A DNA stretch of 62,834 nucleotides from Synechococcales cyanobacterium GL140_1_metabat_312 (GTDB lineage Bacteria; Cyanobacteriota; Cyanobacteriia; Leptolyngbyales; Leptolyngbyaceae). The notes under the pieces are model-generated. The model did not search any database. It saw only the letters and a program-made list of their open reading frames with translations, and was not told the origin of the DNA. Location of the stretch: the NCBI GenBank assembly GCA_025351345.1, contig JANXWB010000018.1, forward strand, positions 1 through 62,834. Direction: 5' to 3'. Shown here piece after piece: positions 7,954 through 16,514 of this stretch. The first letter of the stretch is position 1. The number at the start of each line of letters is the position of its first letter. A program made the translations under genes and the position numbers.

Positions 7954-8688
7954 ATGTGGGAAACCCTCCAAACCCAGCTCTATAATTTCAGTCAGTTAGC
8001 CAACAACCAAGTTTTACACCAGCTCAACCAACTTAGCCTCGTCAGCATCGCCGTCATCTTCACCGCCGGGCTGCTTACTAGCCTAACGCCCTGCACCCTT
8101 TCTATGCTCCCCATCACGATCGGCTACATCAGTAGTTGCGATGACGATCGGACTGCTTCTTCTTCTGGATTCGTACAGTCCTTATGGTTTGCCCTTGGTA
8201 TGGCGACCACGCTTGCAGGGCTAGGGATTGCAGCTACATTATTGGGTAAAGTTTACGGTCAAATTGGAATTGGGCTGCCCTTAATCGTTGGGGCGATCGC
8301 CATTCTCATGGGACTCAATCAACTCGAACTATTGCCGTTGCGAATGCCCGCTGGCTTGGGTCTTGAATGGATTTCAAAGGATTTACCCCGAGGGCTGCGA
8401 TCGTATCTAATTGGCCTGACCTTTGGTCTCGTCGCCTCCCCTTGCAGCACTCCCGTTCTCGCTACATTGCTAGCCTGGATTGGCACCACCCAAAATCCAC
8501 TCCTCGGCGCTGGATTGCTGTTGAGTTATGCCATCGGTTACGTCGCCCCCTTAGTCTTAGCTGGAACCTTCACCAGCGCCCTCAAAAAAATCCTAGAAGT
8601 CCGTAAATGGTCCGGTTGGATTACTCCGACCAGCGGCGTGATTCTGATCGGTTTTGGCGTGGTGTCGATTGTTTCCCGCATCCCATAA
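7954..8688 (+). CDS. ccdA: Cytochrome c biogenesis transmembrane protein CcdA
   Basis: CcdA carries reducing equivalents across the thylakoid or plasma membrane to reduce apocytochrome c haem-binding cysteines (system II). The 244-residue protein has six hydrophobic segments and the two conserved Cys motifs, LTSLTPCTLSMLPI (about residues 44-57) and VASPCSTPVLAT (about 159-170). The length is standard. It is followed 55 bases later by ccs1, its pathway partner, and the two are probably co-transcribed. The leader contains a 14-base tandem duplication in place of a recognisable ribosome binding site. Confidence 0.93.
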   Translation: MWETLQTQLYNFSQLANNQVLHQLNQLSLVSIAVIFTAGLLTSLTPCTLSMLPITIGYISSCDDDRTASSSGFVQSLWFALGMATTLAGLGIAATLLGKVYGQIGIGLPLIVGAIAILMGLNQLELLPLRMPAGLGLEWISKDLPRGLRSYLIGLTFGLVASPCSTPVLATLLAWIGTTQNPLLGAGLLLSYAIGYVAPLVLAGTFTSALKKILEVRKWSGWITPTSGVILIGFGVVSIVSRIP

Positions 8689-8743
8689 AGCGCGGTATTG
8701 TAAATGAGAGTCCTTAATAAATCTTCGCAACCCCACCCTCATT

Positions 8744-10111
8744 ATGATTGCGGCTGTCAAACGTTTTACCAACCGAAAAGTCCTCCCCACATTGGGCAAC
8801 CTCCAACTCGCTATTGTTCTCCTTCTCGTCATCGCCGTCTTTAGCATCGCAGGCACCGTCATCGAACAGGGCCAAGGTCAAGCATTTTATGCGGCAAACT
8901 ATCCTGAAAAGCCTGCGCTATTTGGATTTTTGACCTGGAAAGTGTTGTTAATGGCTGGATTGGATCATGTTTATCGAACGTGGTGGTATTTGTCGCTCTT
9001 GATGCTGTTTGGGGCGAGTTTGATTACCTGCACCCTAAAACGTCAAATTCCTTCACTCAAGTGGTTTTCCCGGACCCAAAAGCTTTACACCAATCCTAAG
9101 CAATTTCAAAAATTTGCCCTCAGTTCCGAACTTGCTCAAGACTCGATCGATCCATTGGTGATGCTCCTCACTGAAAATAAATACAAAATAATTCAAGACG
9201 GGGACAAGCTATACGCCCGCAAAGGAATCGTGGGTCGTGTTGGCCCGATCGTGGTTCACATCAGCATGATCGTCATTATGGTGGGCGGCATCATCGGCGC
9301 AACCACCGGATTCATTGCCCAAGAAATCATCGCCAGTGGCAACACCTTTCAAATTACTAACATTGTGGATGCTGGACCTTGGGCTGCGTCTCAAGTTCCC
9401 AAGGATTGGGCCGTGAAGGTGAATCGCTTTTGGATTAATTATTTGCCTACTGGGGAAATTGATCAGTTTTATTCTGACCTTTCCGTACTTGATGAAGCGG
9501 GGAAAGAGGTCGATCGTAAAACTATTCATGTCAATGAGCCGATGCGCTACAAAGGCATCACCATGTATCAAGCCGATTGGTCCATTGCTGGGATTGCCCT
9601 CAAATTTAACAACAGCCCCGTCCTAAATTTCCCCGTCGGCAAGTTGAAGATTTCGAGCGGTCGTCTCTGGGGAACGTTTGTGCCCATTAAGCCCGACGGT
9701 AGCGATGGCGTATCGCTGATTGTCAAAGACATGCAGGGTCTGGTGCTGGTTTATGGCATGGACGGAAAACTGATTTCTACGGTGCGAAAAGGGATGTCGG
9801 TAGATGTCAAGGGCGTGAAAATTACCATTGTTGATGTTGTCGGCAGTACGGGGCTACAAATCAAGGCCGATCCTGGGATTCCCGTGGTCTATTTGGGCTT
9901 TGCATTAATGATGATCAGTGTGTTGATGAGCTATGTGTCCCATTCTCAGGTTTGGGGGCTTTATGAAAAAGGACAGCTTTATCTCGGCGGCACCACCAAC
10001 AGAGCGCAAGTTACGTTTGAACGGGAATTTATTGGGATACTCGATCGTCTCAGTGCGTCAAAAACCTCTCCTTCGCTAGATTCTATGAAGGAAACAAATT
10101 CTTCGGTTTGA
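8744..10111 (+). CDS. ccs1: Cytochrome c biogenesis protein Ccs1 (CcsB/ResB family)
   Basis: Ccs1 partners CcsA in system II haem delivery and ligation to c-type cytochromes. The 455-residue protein shows the ResB layout. Membrane segments lie near residues 20-40, 75-95, 160-185 and 380-400. GTVIEQG and [10 protein letters not shown] lie in the N-terminal membrane part, with a large lumenal domain between segments 3 and 4 ([16 protein letters not shown]). The second segment pair includes [17 protein letters not shown], with the His expected to be near haem. It forms a unit with ccdA. ccsA is not in this window. Confidence 0.93.
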   Translation: MIAAVKRFTNRKVLPTLGNLQLAIVLLLVIAVFSIAGTVIEQGQGQAFYAANYPEKPALFGFLTWKVLLMAGLDHVYRTWWYLSLLMLFGASLITCTLKRQIPSLKWFSRTQKLYTNPKQFQKFALSSELAQDSIDPLVMLLTENKYKIIQDGDKLYARKGIVGRVGPIVVHISMIVIMVGGIIGATTGFIAQEIIASGNTFQITNIVDAGPWAASQVPKDWAVKVNRFWINYLPTGEIDQFYSDLSVLDEAGKEVDRKTIHVNEPMRYKGITMYQADWSIAGIALKFNNSPVLNFPVGKLKISSGRLWGTFVPIKPDGSDGVSLIVKDMQGLVLVYGMDGKLISTVRKGMSVDVKGVKITIVDVVGSTGLQIKADPGIPVVYLGFALMMISVLMSYVSHSQVWGLYEKGQLYLGGTTNRAQVTFEREFIGILDRLSASKTSPSLDSMKETNSSV

Positions 10112-10341
10112 TCTGGGTGGACTTTTCAACATAAAGTCAAAAAATCACTGTCTAAATCAGTGTCAATTGTGAAGGACCTGTGTATACTGCTGTCAGTTAG
10201 GGGATCTTGAGCATCAGTCCCTAACATCAGTCTTATTTTCATGGGTCGAATGGCTACAGATGTCGTACAAATGTAGTCGATTCAATACCGTCGTCCGATA
10301 GGTTGAGTGGACGATCGCTCTTTATTATCTCTCCCTACCCC

Positions 10342-11745
10342 ATGACCTCTCTTCCCTATTCCCGTTCCTTAGCCGATCGTTCTAATGCCCTAACTAATTC
10401 TTTAGATGGCACCTCTGTTCTGGCGCTTAAAGAACTAGTTGCCCGTCTGAGTCGGGAGCAAACTAAAATTCAGGATTTACTAAGTTCCCTTGGGTTTGCC
10501 CTGCGTAGCTTTAACAATCTCAATCAATTTTTAGAACTTATTCCCATGATGGCCTCTCGCGTCACGGATGCAGATGGTGGGGCATTACTTATGTTTCGCA
10601 ACGGCCAAGTGAGATTAGAGCAAATCCATTGCCAAGATCCCCGTTGGGGCCAAGAAGTTCGTCAAGCCTTCGAGCGAGCGGCCCGACAAATCACCACCTC
10701 GATCGCAAAGCTTCAGCCAACTGAGGCATTGACTAATTTTCCGGCGGCGATCGCATCGATCGATCAGCAAATGATCCAAACCCTAGGGGAAGAAATCCAA
10801 GTTTTCGGAACGTCCATTGTGGCTAGAACTCATGAACGGGGTCGGCTTTTTGTCTTTAGTCGTGATCCCAACTATGCCTGGACTGAACAGCGTCAAAAGC
10901 TAGTGCGTCTCGTTGCTGACCAAACGGCGGTGGCGATCGATAATGACGAACTCACCACCGAACTGCGTAAAAAAGAACGGCTCGATCGGGAGCTTGAAAT
11001 CGGAGCCGACATCCAAAACCGCTTGCTACCGCGCAATTGCCCCACGATCGAGGGACTTCAACTCGCTGCACGATGTAAAACAGCAAGTCGAGTGGGCGGA
11101 GACTATTATGATTTTATTCCAGCGGGTTCGTTAGGCCAAACGGTTGATAAATTCGGGCGATGGGGAGTGACGATCGGAGATGTGATGGGGAAGGGTGTTC
11201 CGGCGGGTTTGATCATGACCATGACCCGAGGAATGTTACGGGCTGAGGTTTTGAATGGTCATAGCCCTGCGAAGATTTTGCAGCATTTAAATCAAGTCAT
11301 GTATGCCGATTTAGAAAATTCTAATCGCTTTGTGACCTTGTTTTATTCTGAATATGATCCTAAAACTCGAATTCTGTCCTACAGCAATGCGGCCCATAAT
11401 CCTCCCTTCGTCTGGCGATCGGCCACCGATACGATCGGGCGACTTGATACCTTAGGCATGTTGATTGGGTTGGATGCTAATACCTCCTATCAAGATTCTC
11501 AGATTCAACTTTTTCCAGGGGATTTAATTATTTATTACACCGATGGATTTACGGAAGCAGCGAATCCAATGGGCGTTCAGTTTGATGAAGAAAACCTAAT
11601 TCAAGCCTTTCGTTGGGCTGCGCTTAACCATACCGAGCCACAGGAAATTCTCACTTATCTGTTTGATCAAGTTCAAGAATTTATTGGGGTTGGAAATCCA
11701 AATACTGACGATATGACGTTAGTTGTCCTTCGGGTGATGCCCTAA
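10342..11745 (+). CDS. GAF domain-SpoIIE/PP2C serine phosphatase (RsbU-like)
   Basis: The N-terminal half (about residues 35-195) looks like a GAF sensor. A short coiled coil follows (LRKKERLDRELEIGADIQNR), then a PP2C-type SpoIIE domain. Metal-binding and catalytic motifs are present: VGGDYYDF, IGDVMGKGVPAGL, NAAHNPP, YYTDGFTEA and NTDDMTLVV. Such proteins dephosphorylate anti-sigma antagonists or related Ser/Thr-phosphorylated partners in response to a signal. No STAS or anti-sigma partner is adjacent. The frame is open from TTG 10303. I took ATG 10342; neither has a strong ribosome binding site. The 230 bases upstream hold small hairpins (GTTAGGG/CCCTAAC near 10195-10224) but no clear promoter. 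Confidence 0.88.
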   Translation: MTSLPYSRSLADRSNALTNSLDGTSVLALKELVARLSREQTKIQDLLSSLGFALRSFNNLNQFLELIPMMASRVTDADGGALLMFRNGQVRLEQIHCQDPRWGQEVRQAFERAARQITTSIAKLQPTEALTNFPAAIASIDQQMIQTLGEEIQVFGTSIVARTHERGRLFVFSRDPNYAWTEQRQKLVRLVADQTAVAIDNDELTTELRKKERLDRELEIGADIQNRLLPRNCPTIEGLQLAARCKTASRVGGDYYDFIPAGSLGQTVDKFGRWGVTIGDVMGKGVPAGLIMTMTRGMLRAEVLNGHSPAKILQHLNQVMYADLENSNRFVTLFYSEYDPKTRILSYSNAAHNPPFVWRSATDTIGRLDTLGMLIGLDANTSYQDSQIQLFPGDLIIYYTDGFTEAANPMGVQFDEENLIQAFRWAALNHTEPQEILTYLFDQVQEFIGVGNPNTDDMTLVVLRVMP

Positions 11746-11769
11746 ATTCAGAGTTTAGGCATGATGGCC

Positions 11770-12273
11770 CTACGAGAAATCCGTCACTAACCCGTCGTTA
11801 AACTCATTTAAATCGTCTTTCGCTAACGCTTCAAGTCGTTCGGCCTGAATTCTTTTGGCTAACACCATCCAACCGGGAATATGCTCCGGGAACCAACCTA
11901 AACGAGGATAGATGGTCGGATTGGTGCTAATTAATCCGTTTGTATCGGGTAGTAATGGCCGAGGAAACCGATCGCAAACTAAATGCTCAAACTCGTAGCT
12001 AAAATGAGTCGCAGGTTGGTCCCGTCTAACCCATTGGCGCAAAATTTGTTCGACAGATACAGCTTTATACCGTCCTAAATATAAAGCTTCAATGACCGCC
12101 AACCTAATCCAATCTAGTGAAAAAAGCGCTTGCCATTCGGCTAATAGTACTTGTAAAGGACGATTTCCCAGATCAAAGCTGTAGTGCTGAAGTAGCGCTT
12201 CAGCATCTCGTTTAGTTAGATTTATTTGGTCAGGTCGAGTGTGAGTCCAGGCAGGCAATGTTTGATAAACCAT
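11770..12273 (-). CDS. Conserved cyanobacterial hypothetical protein
   Basis: This 167-residue soluble protein has no signal peptide. It contains a helical central block (WIRLAVIEALYLGRYKAVSV, then EQILRQWVRR) followed by HFSYEFEHLVCDRFPRP and a Trp/Pro-rich segment (YPRLGWFPEHIPGW). I recall similar proteins in other cyanobacteria but no assigned function. It is convergent with the GAF-SpoIIE gene, 24 bases away. The block with YKAVSV-EQIL-W resembles a helix-turn-helix-like arrangement, which is only a guess. Confidence 0.6.
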   Translation of the reverse strand: MVYQTLPAWTHTRPDQINLTKRDAEALLQHYSFDLGNRPLQVLLAEWQALFSLDWIRLAVIEALYLGRYKAVSVEQILRQWVRRDQPATHFSYEFEHLVCDRFPRPLLPDTNGLISTNPTIYPRLGWFPEHIPGWMVLAKRIQAERLEALAKDDLNEFNDGLVTDFS

Positions 12274-12486
12274 ATTTAGATTGCATCAATAGAATCAATA
12301 GGGATTACATAATTTACTGTAAATCTGATGCCTAAGCTTTTGCACCTCTTCAGTTTGAGTGTAAACGAATTTTCGATCGGATAAGTGATTCTGCCGACCT
12401 ATTAATTACAGTGTTTAATTACAGTGTATTCACTAGAGCCTATCAACGCCAGCTTTGGCATACTTTTCCTCCAAACTAATCAACCA

Positions 12487-14637
12487 TTAGGGACTTACAC
12501 CATTGGACACCACACCCGTGCCTTTAAACCCCTCAGAACCGCCATCCCAGTTAAAATCATTAACCACCAAATTAATCGATCCCAAGGATAAGATTGGGTT
12601 ATAACGTAGTCGTAAATTATAGGTACGTCGGCTATATTCTAGGAAATAATCCGTACTAATTTCTTTGGCTGTATCCACATTCCATGCCGTCTGAAATCCA
12701 GCCCGAATTGGTCCATAAATCTGCTGAGTAATTCCGCCCGCTAAGATTTTCCCATCTGCAACCCGATCGAATAAAAAAGGTGAACTTCCGGTTCTAATGG
12801 CCTGTGAATAGGTCAAATTTAGTGCTGTATAGTCAAAAACAGGCTTTGAAAAATGACCCAATTGAGCATTGAATCCAGCACTAAAGGTCACATTGTTTTG
12901 GCTATCTCTACTGCTGTAGGCCGATGCAACAGCTGTCGTCCCTAGGATGAAATCGAGATAGGGTACAACAGGGGCGGGGGTGTAGCGCATTCCTTCATTT
13001 TGGGTTGGGGGTAGACCGATACCTTGCCACAATCGGACAGAGCGGCTCAGGGCAGCAGCAGCTTGGTATCGGCTTAAATTAATTCGGTTATTGGTGCGCA
13101 CTGGCTTTAAGAGATCAGCCCGATCGGTATCGGCATTGATGTATTGATAGCCCAGTTGATAGCTGAGATTTATTCCGGTGTTCCCCAACGCAATATTGGG
13201 CGAATACAAGAGTCCGCCTATAGTGCTTTGGACATCCTGGAAGCCTAGGGAGTTGTTAAACAGGCGTTGACGGTAGGCTCCTTGTAGGGCTAGGGTGTGG
13301 GTTCCGATCGGTCGAAGGAGTTGTAGATTTCCCCGGAATCGCTGTTCAAATTTGGTCAGGTCAAGGCTTGTAAGTTCGACGGCTGCCCTGAGCTGAGTTC
13401 GTCCTAGGTTTGCGGATACTGTTGCTTTTGTGCCAAACCAGTCGATCACGTTGCTGCTGTTGAATGCGCGCTGTATGTAAAATTCTGGAGTGATGTCTAG
13501 ATAAAAATTAGGAGCGGCAATAATTGTGAAGCCACGCTCAATATAAAGTCCACCCCGATCGAGATCGTCATAGCCTGGAGAAATCCGCAGTACATCTTTC
13601 TTAGGGCGTTTATCCAGCAGAATTCGATTGCGGGGAATGGGTAGCTTGAAGCGTTGGTCAAAAACGAGTTGGGGCTTGTCAAGTAGGATTTCATCTTCGT
13701 AAATCGATCGTTTGCGGGAGGTAGCCGATCGGGCACGCAGTTCTAATTCGGGGGGCGAAAAGGGATCGTTAGTAATCCGAATATTTTTTGCATCCCAACC
13801 ATCCGGAAAGAACTCTGCTGAATCTGCCTCAAATCGCAATCGGCGATAGCCTCGTCCCCCTAGCCCCTGTTGCCCAAGAGAACTAAAGTCACTCCCGACA
13901 ACTAATTCCGAACCAATGCGGTTGTCGATGCCTGTGGCGGGTTGGTTACGGTAAATTCGATCACTAATGGATTTGCCGATAGTGGAACTAGCCGAAACAT
14001 CCGTGCTGAGAGGGCTATCCGTGAAGTCTTGAGTACTTTGGGTCGCGATTTCTCCTTTAGCTCCGCGAATACTTCCGTTTCCTTGGACAAAGTTATATTC
14101 AAACCGATCGCCCTGAAGCACTTGCGAGCCTTTGACAAAGGTTACATTTCCTTCAGCCACGGCGAAACGATTGACCAAGTTGACTTGAAGCCGATCGGCC
14201 TTAACTCGGCTATCGCGGAACCGCATGAAAACATTGCCTTCAGCAATAAAAATTTGACGACGATCGTCGTAGGTTTGTCGATCCGCTTTGAGTTCAATCA
14301 TGCCATCGGCGGCGAGTGGTTGAATTGCGCTGGGCAACGGGACGGTGGGAACGGCTGGGATTGGAACGGCAGGAGTTTTTTGACTGGTAGATGCGGGAGT
14401 TTCCGCAGTCGGAGGCATCGGGCTGCTGGAACGATCGGAATTGGGAGAAATTTCGATCGAGGGGATTGCTGGGGGGACTATGCCACTACGTGGGCTGATG
14501 AGCTGAGCTGCCTGTGACAATGAGGGGAGTGCTAAATTGGGCGCACTTTGGGCCACACTTTGGGTCAGGGCCGGGGGCGTTTGCGACAAGAATTCTGGAG
14601 TCTTGAGCAAGTCAGCGAAAACAGCCGGATAGGGCAT
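12487..14637 (-). CDS. DUF3769/OstA-like outer-membrane protein (LptD-type)
   Basis: Residues 110-195 form an OstA/LptA-type beta repeat (IELKADRQTYDDRRQIFIAE; NVFMRFRDSRVKADRLQVNL; GDRFEYNF), as in lipopolysaccharide-transport proteins. The rest (about 240-716) is rich in alternating strands ending LRYNPILSLGSINLVVNDFN, consistent with an outer-membrane barrel. This layout is the cyanobacterial DUF3769 family, thought to be the LptD counterpart. The first 100 residues are Pro/Ser-rich. No signal peptide is visible after ATG 14637, yet the frame stays open upstream and contains a hydrophobic stretch (PTLAVSIF), so the true start may be a non-standard codon upstream. Confidence 0.75.
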   Translation of the reverse strand: MPYPAVFADLLKTPEFLSQTPPALTQSVAQSAPNLALPSLSQAAQLISPRSGIVPPAIPSIEISPNSDRSSSPMPPTAETPASTSQKTPAVPIPAVPTVPLPSAIQPLAADGMIELKADRQTYDDRRQIFIAEGNVFMRFRDSRVKADRLQVNLVNRFAVAEGNVTFVKGSQVLQGDRFEYNFVQGNGSIRGAKGEIATQSTQDFTDSPLSTDVSASSTIGKSISDRIYRNQPATGIDNRIGSELVVGSDFSSLGQQGLGGRGYRRLRFEADSAEFFPDGWDAKNIRITNDPFSPPELELRARSATSRKRSIYEDEILLDKPQLVFDQRFKLPIPRNRILLDKRPKKDVLRISPGYDDLDRGGLYIERGFTIIAAPNFYLDITPEFYIQRAFNSSNVIDWFGTKATVSANLGRTQLRAAVELTSLDLTKFEQRFRGNLQLLRPIGTHTLALQGAYRQRLFNNSLGFQDVQSTIGGLLYSPNIALGNTGINLSYQLGYQYINADTDRADLLKPVRTNNRINLSRYQAAAALSRSVRLWQGIGLPPTQNEGMRYTPAPVVPYLDFILGTTAVASAYSSRDSQNNVTFSAGFNAQLGHFSKPVFDYTALNLTYSQAIRTGSSPFLFDRVADGKILAGGITQQIYGPIRAGFQTAWNVDTAKEISTDYFLEYSRRTYNLRLRYNPILSLGSINLVVNDFNWDGGSEGFKGTGVVSNGVSP

Positions 14638-14824
14638 AGAAAATGTCTCACAAAAAATTGAGACAGCTAAGGTAGGGACTGAAGGCTTAACTGAAAACCG
14701 ATCGCACAGTGATCTTATGAAGATAAATCTGTGAACGATCTGTTCTTTAGTTCAGTCTCAGAACCAACCCACTAACTGTCTGTCACGATAGCGAATAGAT
14801 TTTTTCGTCAACCAACCAGAGAAA

Positions 14825-14941
14825 TTACTCAAGGTCACGTTGGTTTGGGTTCCGGGATGGATCGCTGTTTAGGAGACCAAAAATGAACATCAATAAAAAC
14901 ATTGCCACAATGACATTAACAACAATTTTGAGGGTAAGCAT
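14825..14941 (-). CDS. psbI: Photosystem II reaction center protein I
   Basis: PsbI is a single-helix subunit beside D1 and CP43. The 38-residue frame reads [19 protein letters not shown], then [19 protein letters not shown]. The family hallmarks MLTLKI, F-G-F/L-L-x-S-D-P and R-N-P-x-x-x-D-x-E are intact, and the length is exactly typical. A longer frame continues upstream to 15043 without family character, so I chose the ATG at 14941, preceded by GGAG 9-12 bases upstream. The helix is unusually divergent ([10 protein letters not shown] where YIVV-FF-LFV is common). It is on the same strand as the gene at 15007-16392. Confidence 0.9.
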   Translation of the reverse strand: MLTLKIVVNVIVAMFLLMFIFGLLNSDPSRNPNQRDLE

Positions 14942-15006
14942 GGCTAAATACTCCAAGAAGAGTTTGAGATGGGTTTGATCTATGAAATGTATCTTAACCT
15001 GGAATG

Positions 15007-16392
15007 TTATCGACTTTGAAACAGAGTGACTAGAGCTTGCCAAATTGTTAAGAAAGTTTGCTCAATTTTCACTAAAATCCAATCGATCCACCCGATGCAG
15101 CGATCGGCCCAGTTTTTTTTGTAGCCGAGATCAACGGATTTTGCTTCTAGCCAGTCTGGGCTGTGTTTGGTGCCAGCGGTGGATTTTTTGACTAGATTGT
15201 TCTGGATGTGGGTACTGTCGTGTTCTTGGACAGAAGAGGTATTAGAGATATTACTAGAGGATTTGTTCAATACGATCGGTGTGGGCGATTTACTGATTAT
15301 GCGGGGTTTAACCAGTAAATTTGTTGCGAGTGGGATGGTTCCACCCCTGAGGGGCATGGCGGTTATTAGGGATGTTCTACGATCGGAATTTGGAGTTTGA
15401 AGGTTTGGAGCTTGAGGGTTTGCACCTTGAAGTACGGTGATCGGTGGAGTACCCCAGAACGTTTCAAGCTTGAACCAGGTCTCGTCGGTTAAGCGAGTTT
15501 GATTATCGCCGCGAATGTAGTATCGGCGCGATGGCCCGAAAAAATAGCGTAAGGCCGCTTGGATTAGGTTGGGTAGCTCTTGTAGATTAGGTAAATCTTG
15601 GAGGTTGAGTAATGAAAAGAAGCCCAAGGATGATGGATTGGTCCAGAGGGTTGGAATGGTGATGGGAGAAAGTCTAGGTTGGGCGGTTGGAGGAAGTTCG
15701 ATATTTTGTCTTGGACTGCTCAAAAAGACTTGACTCCGAACAATCCGAGTCCAAAAGGTTTGAATCCAAGACGTCCGATCGGATGCCGTGATTGTTTGTA
15801 ACCTTGCGGGTGATGATGCGGATATTTGTGCGCTCGATGGTTGTAAGATTCGCGATCGGACCCAACGCAAGTACATAGCAATCTCGTAACGAATGCGATG
15901 TTGAAGCTGGGCTTCTTGGGAATCTGAGAGAAGGTCTAAAACCTGTTGATTGCTGGTTACTAGGCCAACGCGTCGATCGCTTAACCGGGATGCTACACCT
16001 TGAATGGTGAGGCCAGAAGCGAGGGCTACGGTAATGGCATCGGCAGTCCCTACGGGAGTTTGAGAGATCTGGCCTTGGCTTAGGGCGGTTAAGATGCTGG
16101 TGAGGGGCGCGTCACTGGTCAGATGAACCAGATTTGGGGTTGGGTTGGATTGGCCCGATCGTAACCATCCAGTGATGTTATCTGATGAGGCTTGAATTTG
16201 TTTCCCTACGAGTTCAGTTGCTTTAATCACCGCGTAAATCGGATACATGACGGCTTGAACACCGATCGCCAGTGCTGTGGAAATAGAGAGTTTCACCGTA
16301 CGCCAGATTATGCCTGTTTTATCTTTGGCGGTCTGGAGCTGACGATTTAGAAAACTCAGAAGATGACTTTGGTAGGGGCGATCGGCTGCCAT
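15007..16392 (-). CDS. Conserved cyanobacterial hypothetical protein
   Basis: This 461-residue protein has a short amphipathic or hydrophobic stretch near residues 33-58 ([20 protein letters not shown]). A central conserved-looking domain follows ([40 protein letters not shown]). The Pro/Ser-rich second half includes [19 protein letters not shown] and a C-terminal Trp-rich helix ([20 protein letters not shown]). No catalytic motif is visible. I recall only cyanobacterial proteins of this kind, of unknown role. It is upstream of psbI on the same strand and divergent from the mannosidase gene. Confidence 0.6.
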   Translation of the reverse strand: MAADRPYQSHLLSFLNRQLQTAKDKTGIIWRTVKLSISTALAIGVQAVMYPIYAVIKATELVGKQIQASSDNITGWLRSGQSNPTPNLVHLTSDAPLTSILTALSQGQISQTPVGTADAITVALASGLTIQGVASRLSDRRVGLVTSNQQVLDLLSDSQEAQLQHRIRYEIAMYLRWVRSRILQPSSAQISASSPARLQTITASDRTSWIQTFWTRIVRSQVFLSSPRQNIELPPTAQPRLSPITIPTLWTNPSSLGFFSLLNLQDLPNLQELPNLIQAALRYFFGPSRRYYIRGDNQTRLTDETWFKLETFWGTPPITVLQGANPQAPNLQTPNSDRRTSLITAMPLRGGTIPLATNLLVKPRIISKSPTPIVLNKSSSNISNTSSVQEHDSTHIQNNLVKKSTAGTKHSPDWLEAKSVDLGYKKNWADRCIGWIDWILVKIEQTFLTIWQALVTLFQSR

Positions 16393-16514
16393 GGGAGAAT
16401 TGGGGGGAGGAGGGATGGTGAATTTAAGCGGTGCGAATTGAGAATTGAAGAGATTCCTTAGTTTACTCGCTTTTGATTAATGGGGTATGTAACGTACTAT
16501 GACAAAGCTAATCG

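Noticed and set aside
13942-14517. 191-codon plus-strand ORF opposite the DUF3769 gene
   Set aside because: The minus strand gives a coherent OstA-domain protein. The antisense frame has no family character and no ribosome binding site.
14942-15043. N-terminal extension of psbI (34 extra codons)
   Set aside because: PsbI is 38 residues in cyanobacteria and begins MLTLKI. The extension has no family match, and a GGAG site precedes the internal ATG.
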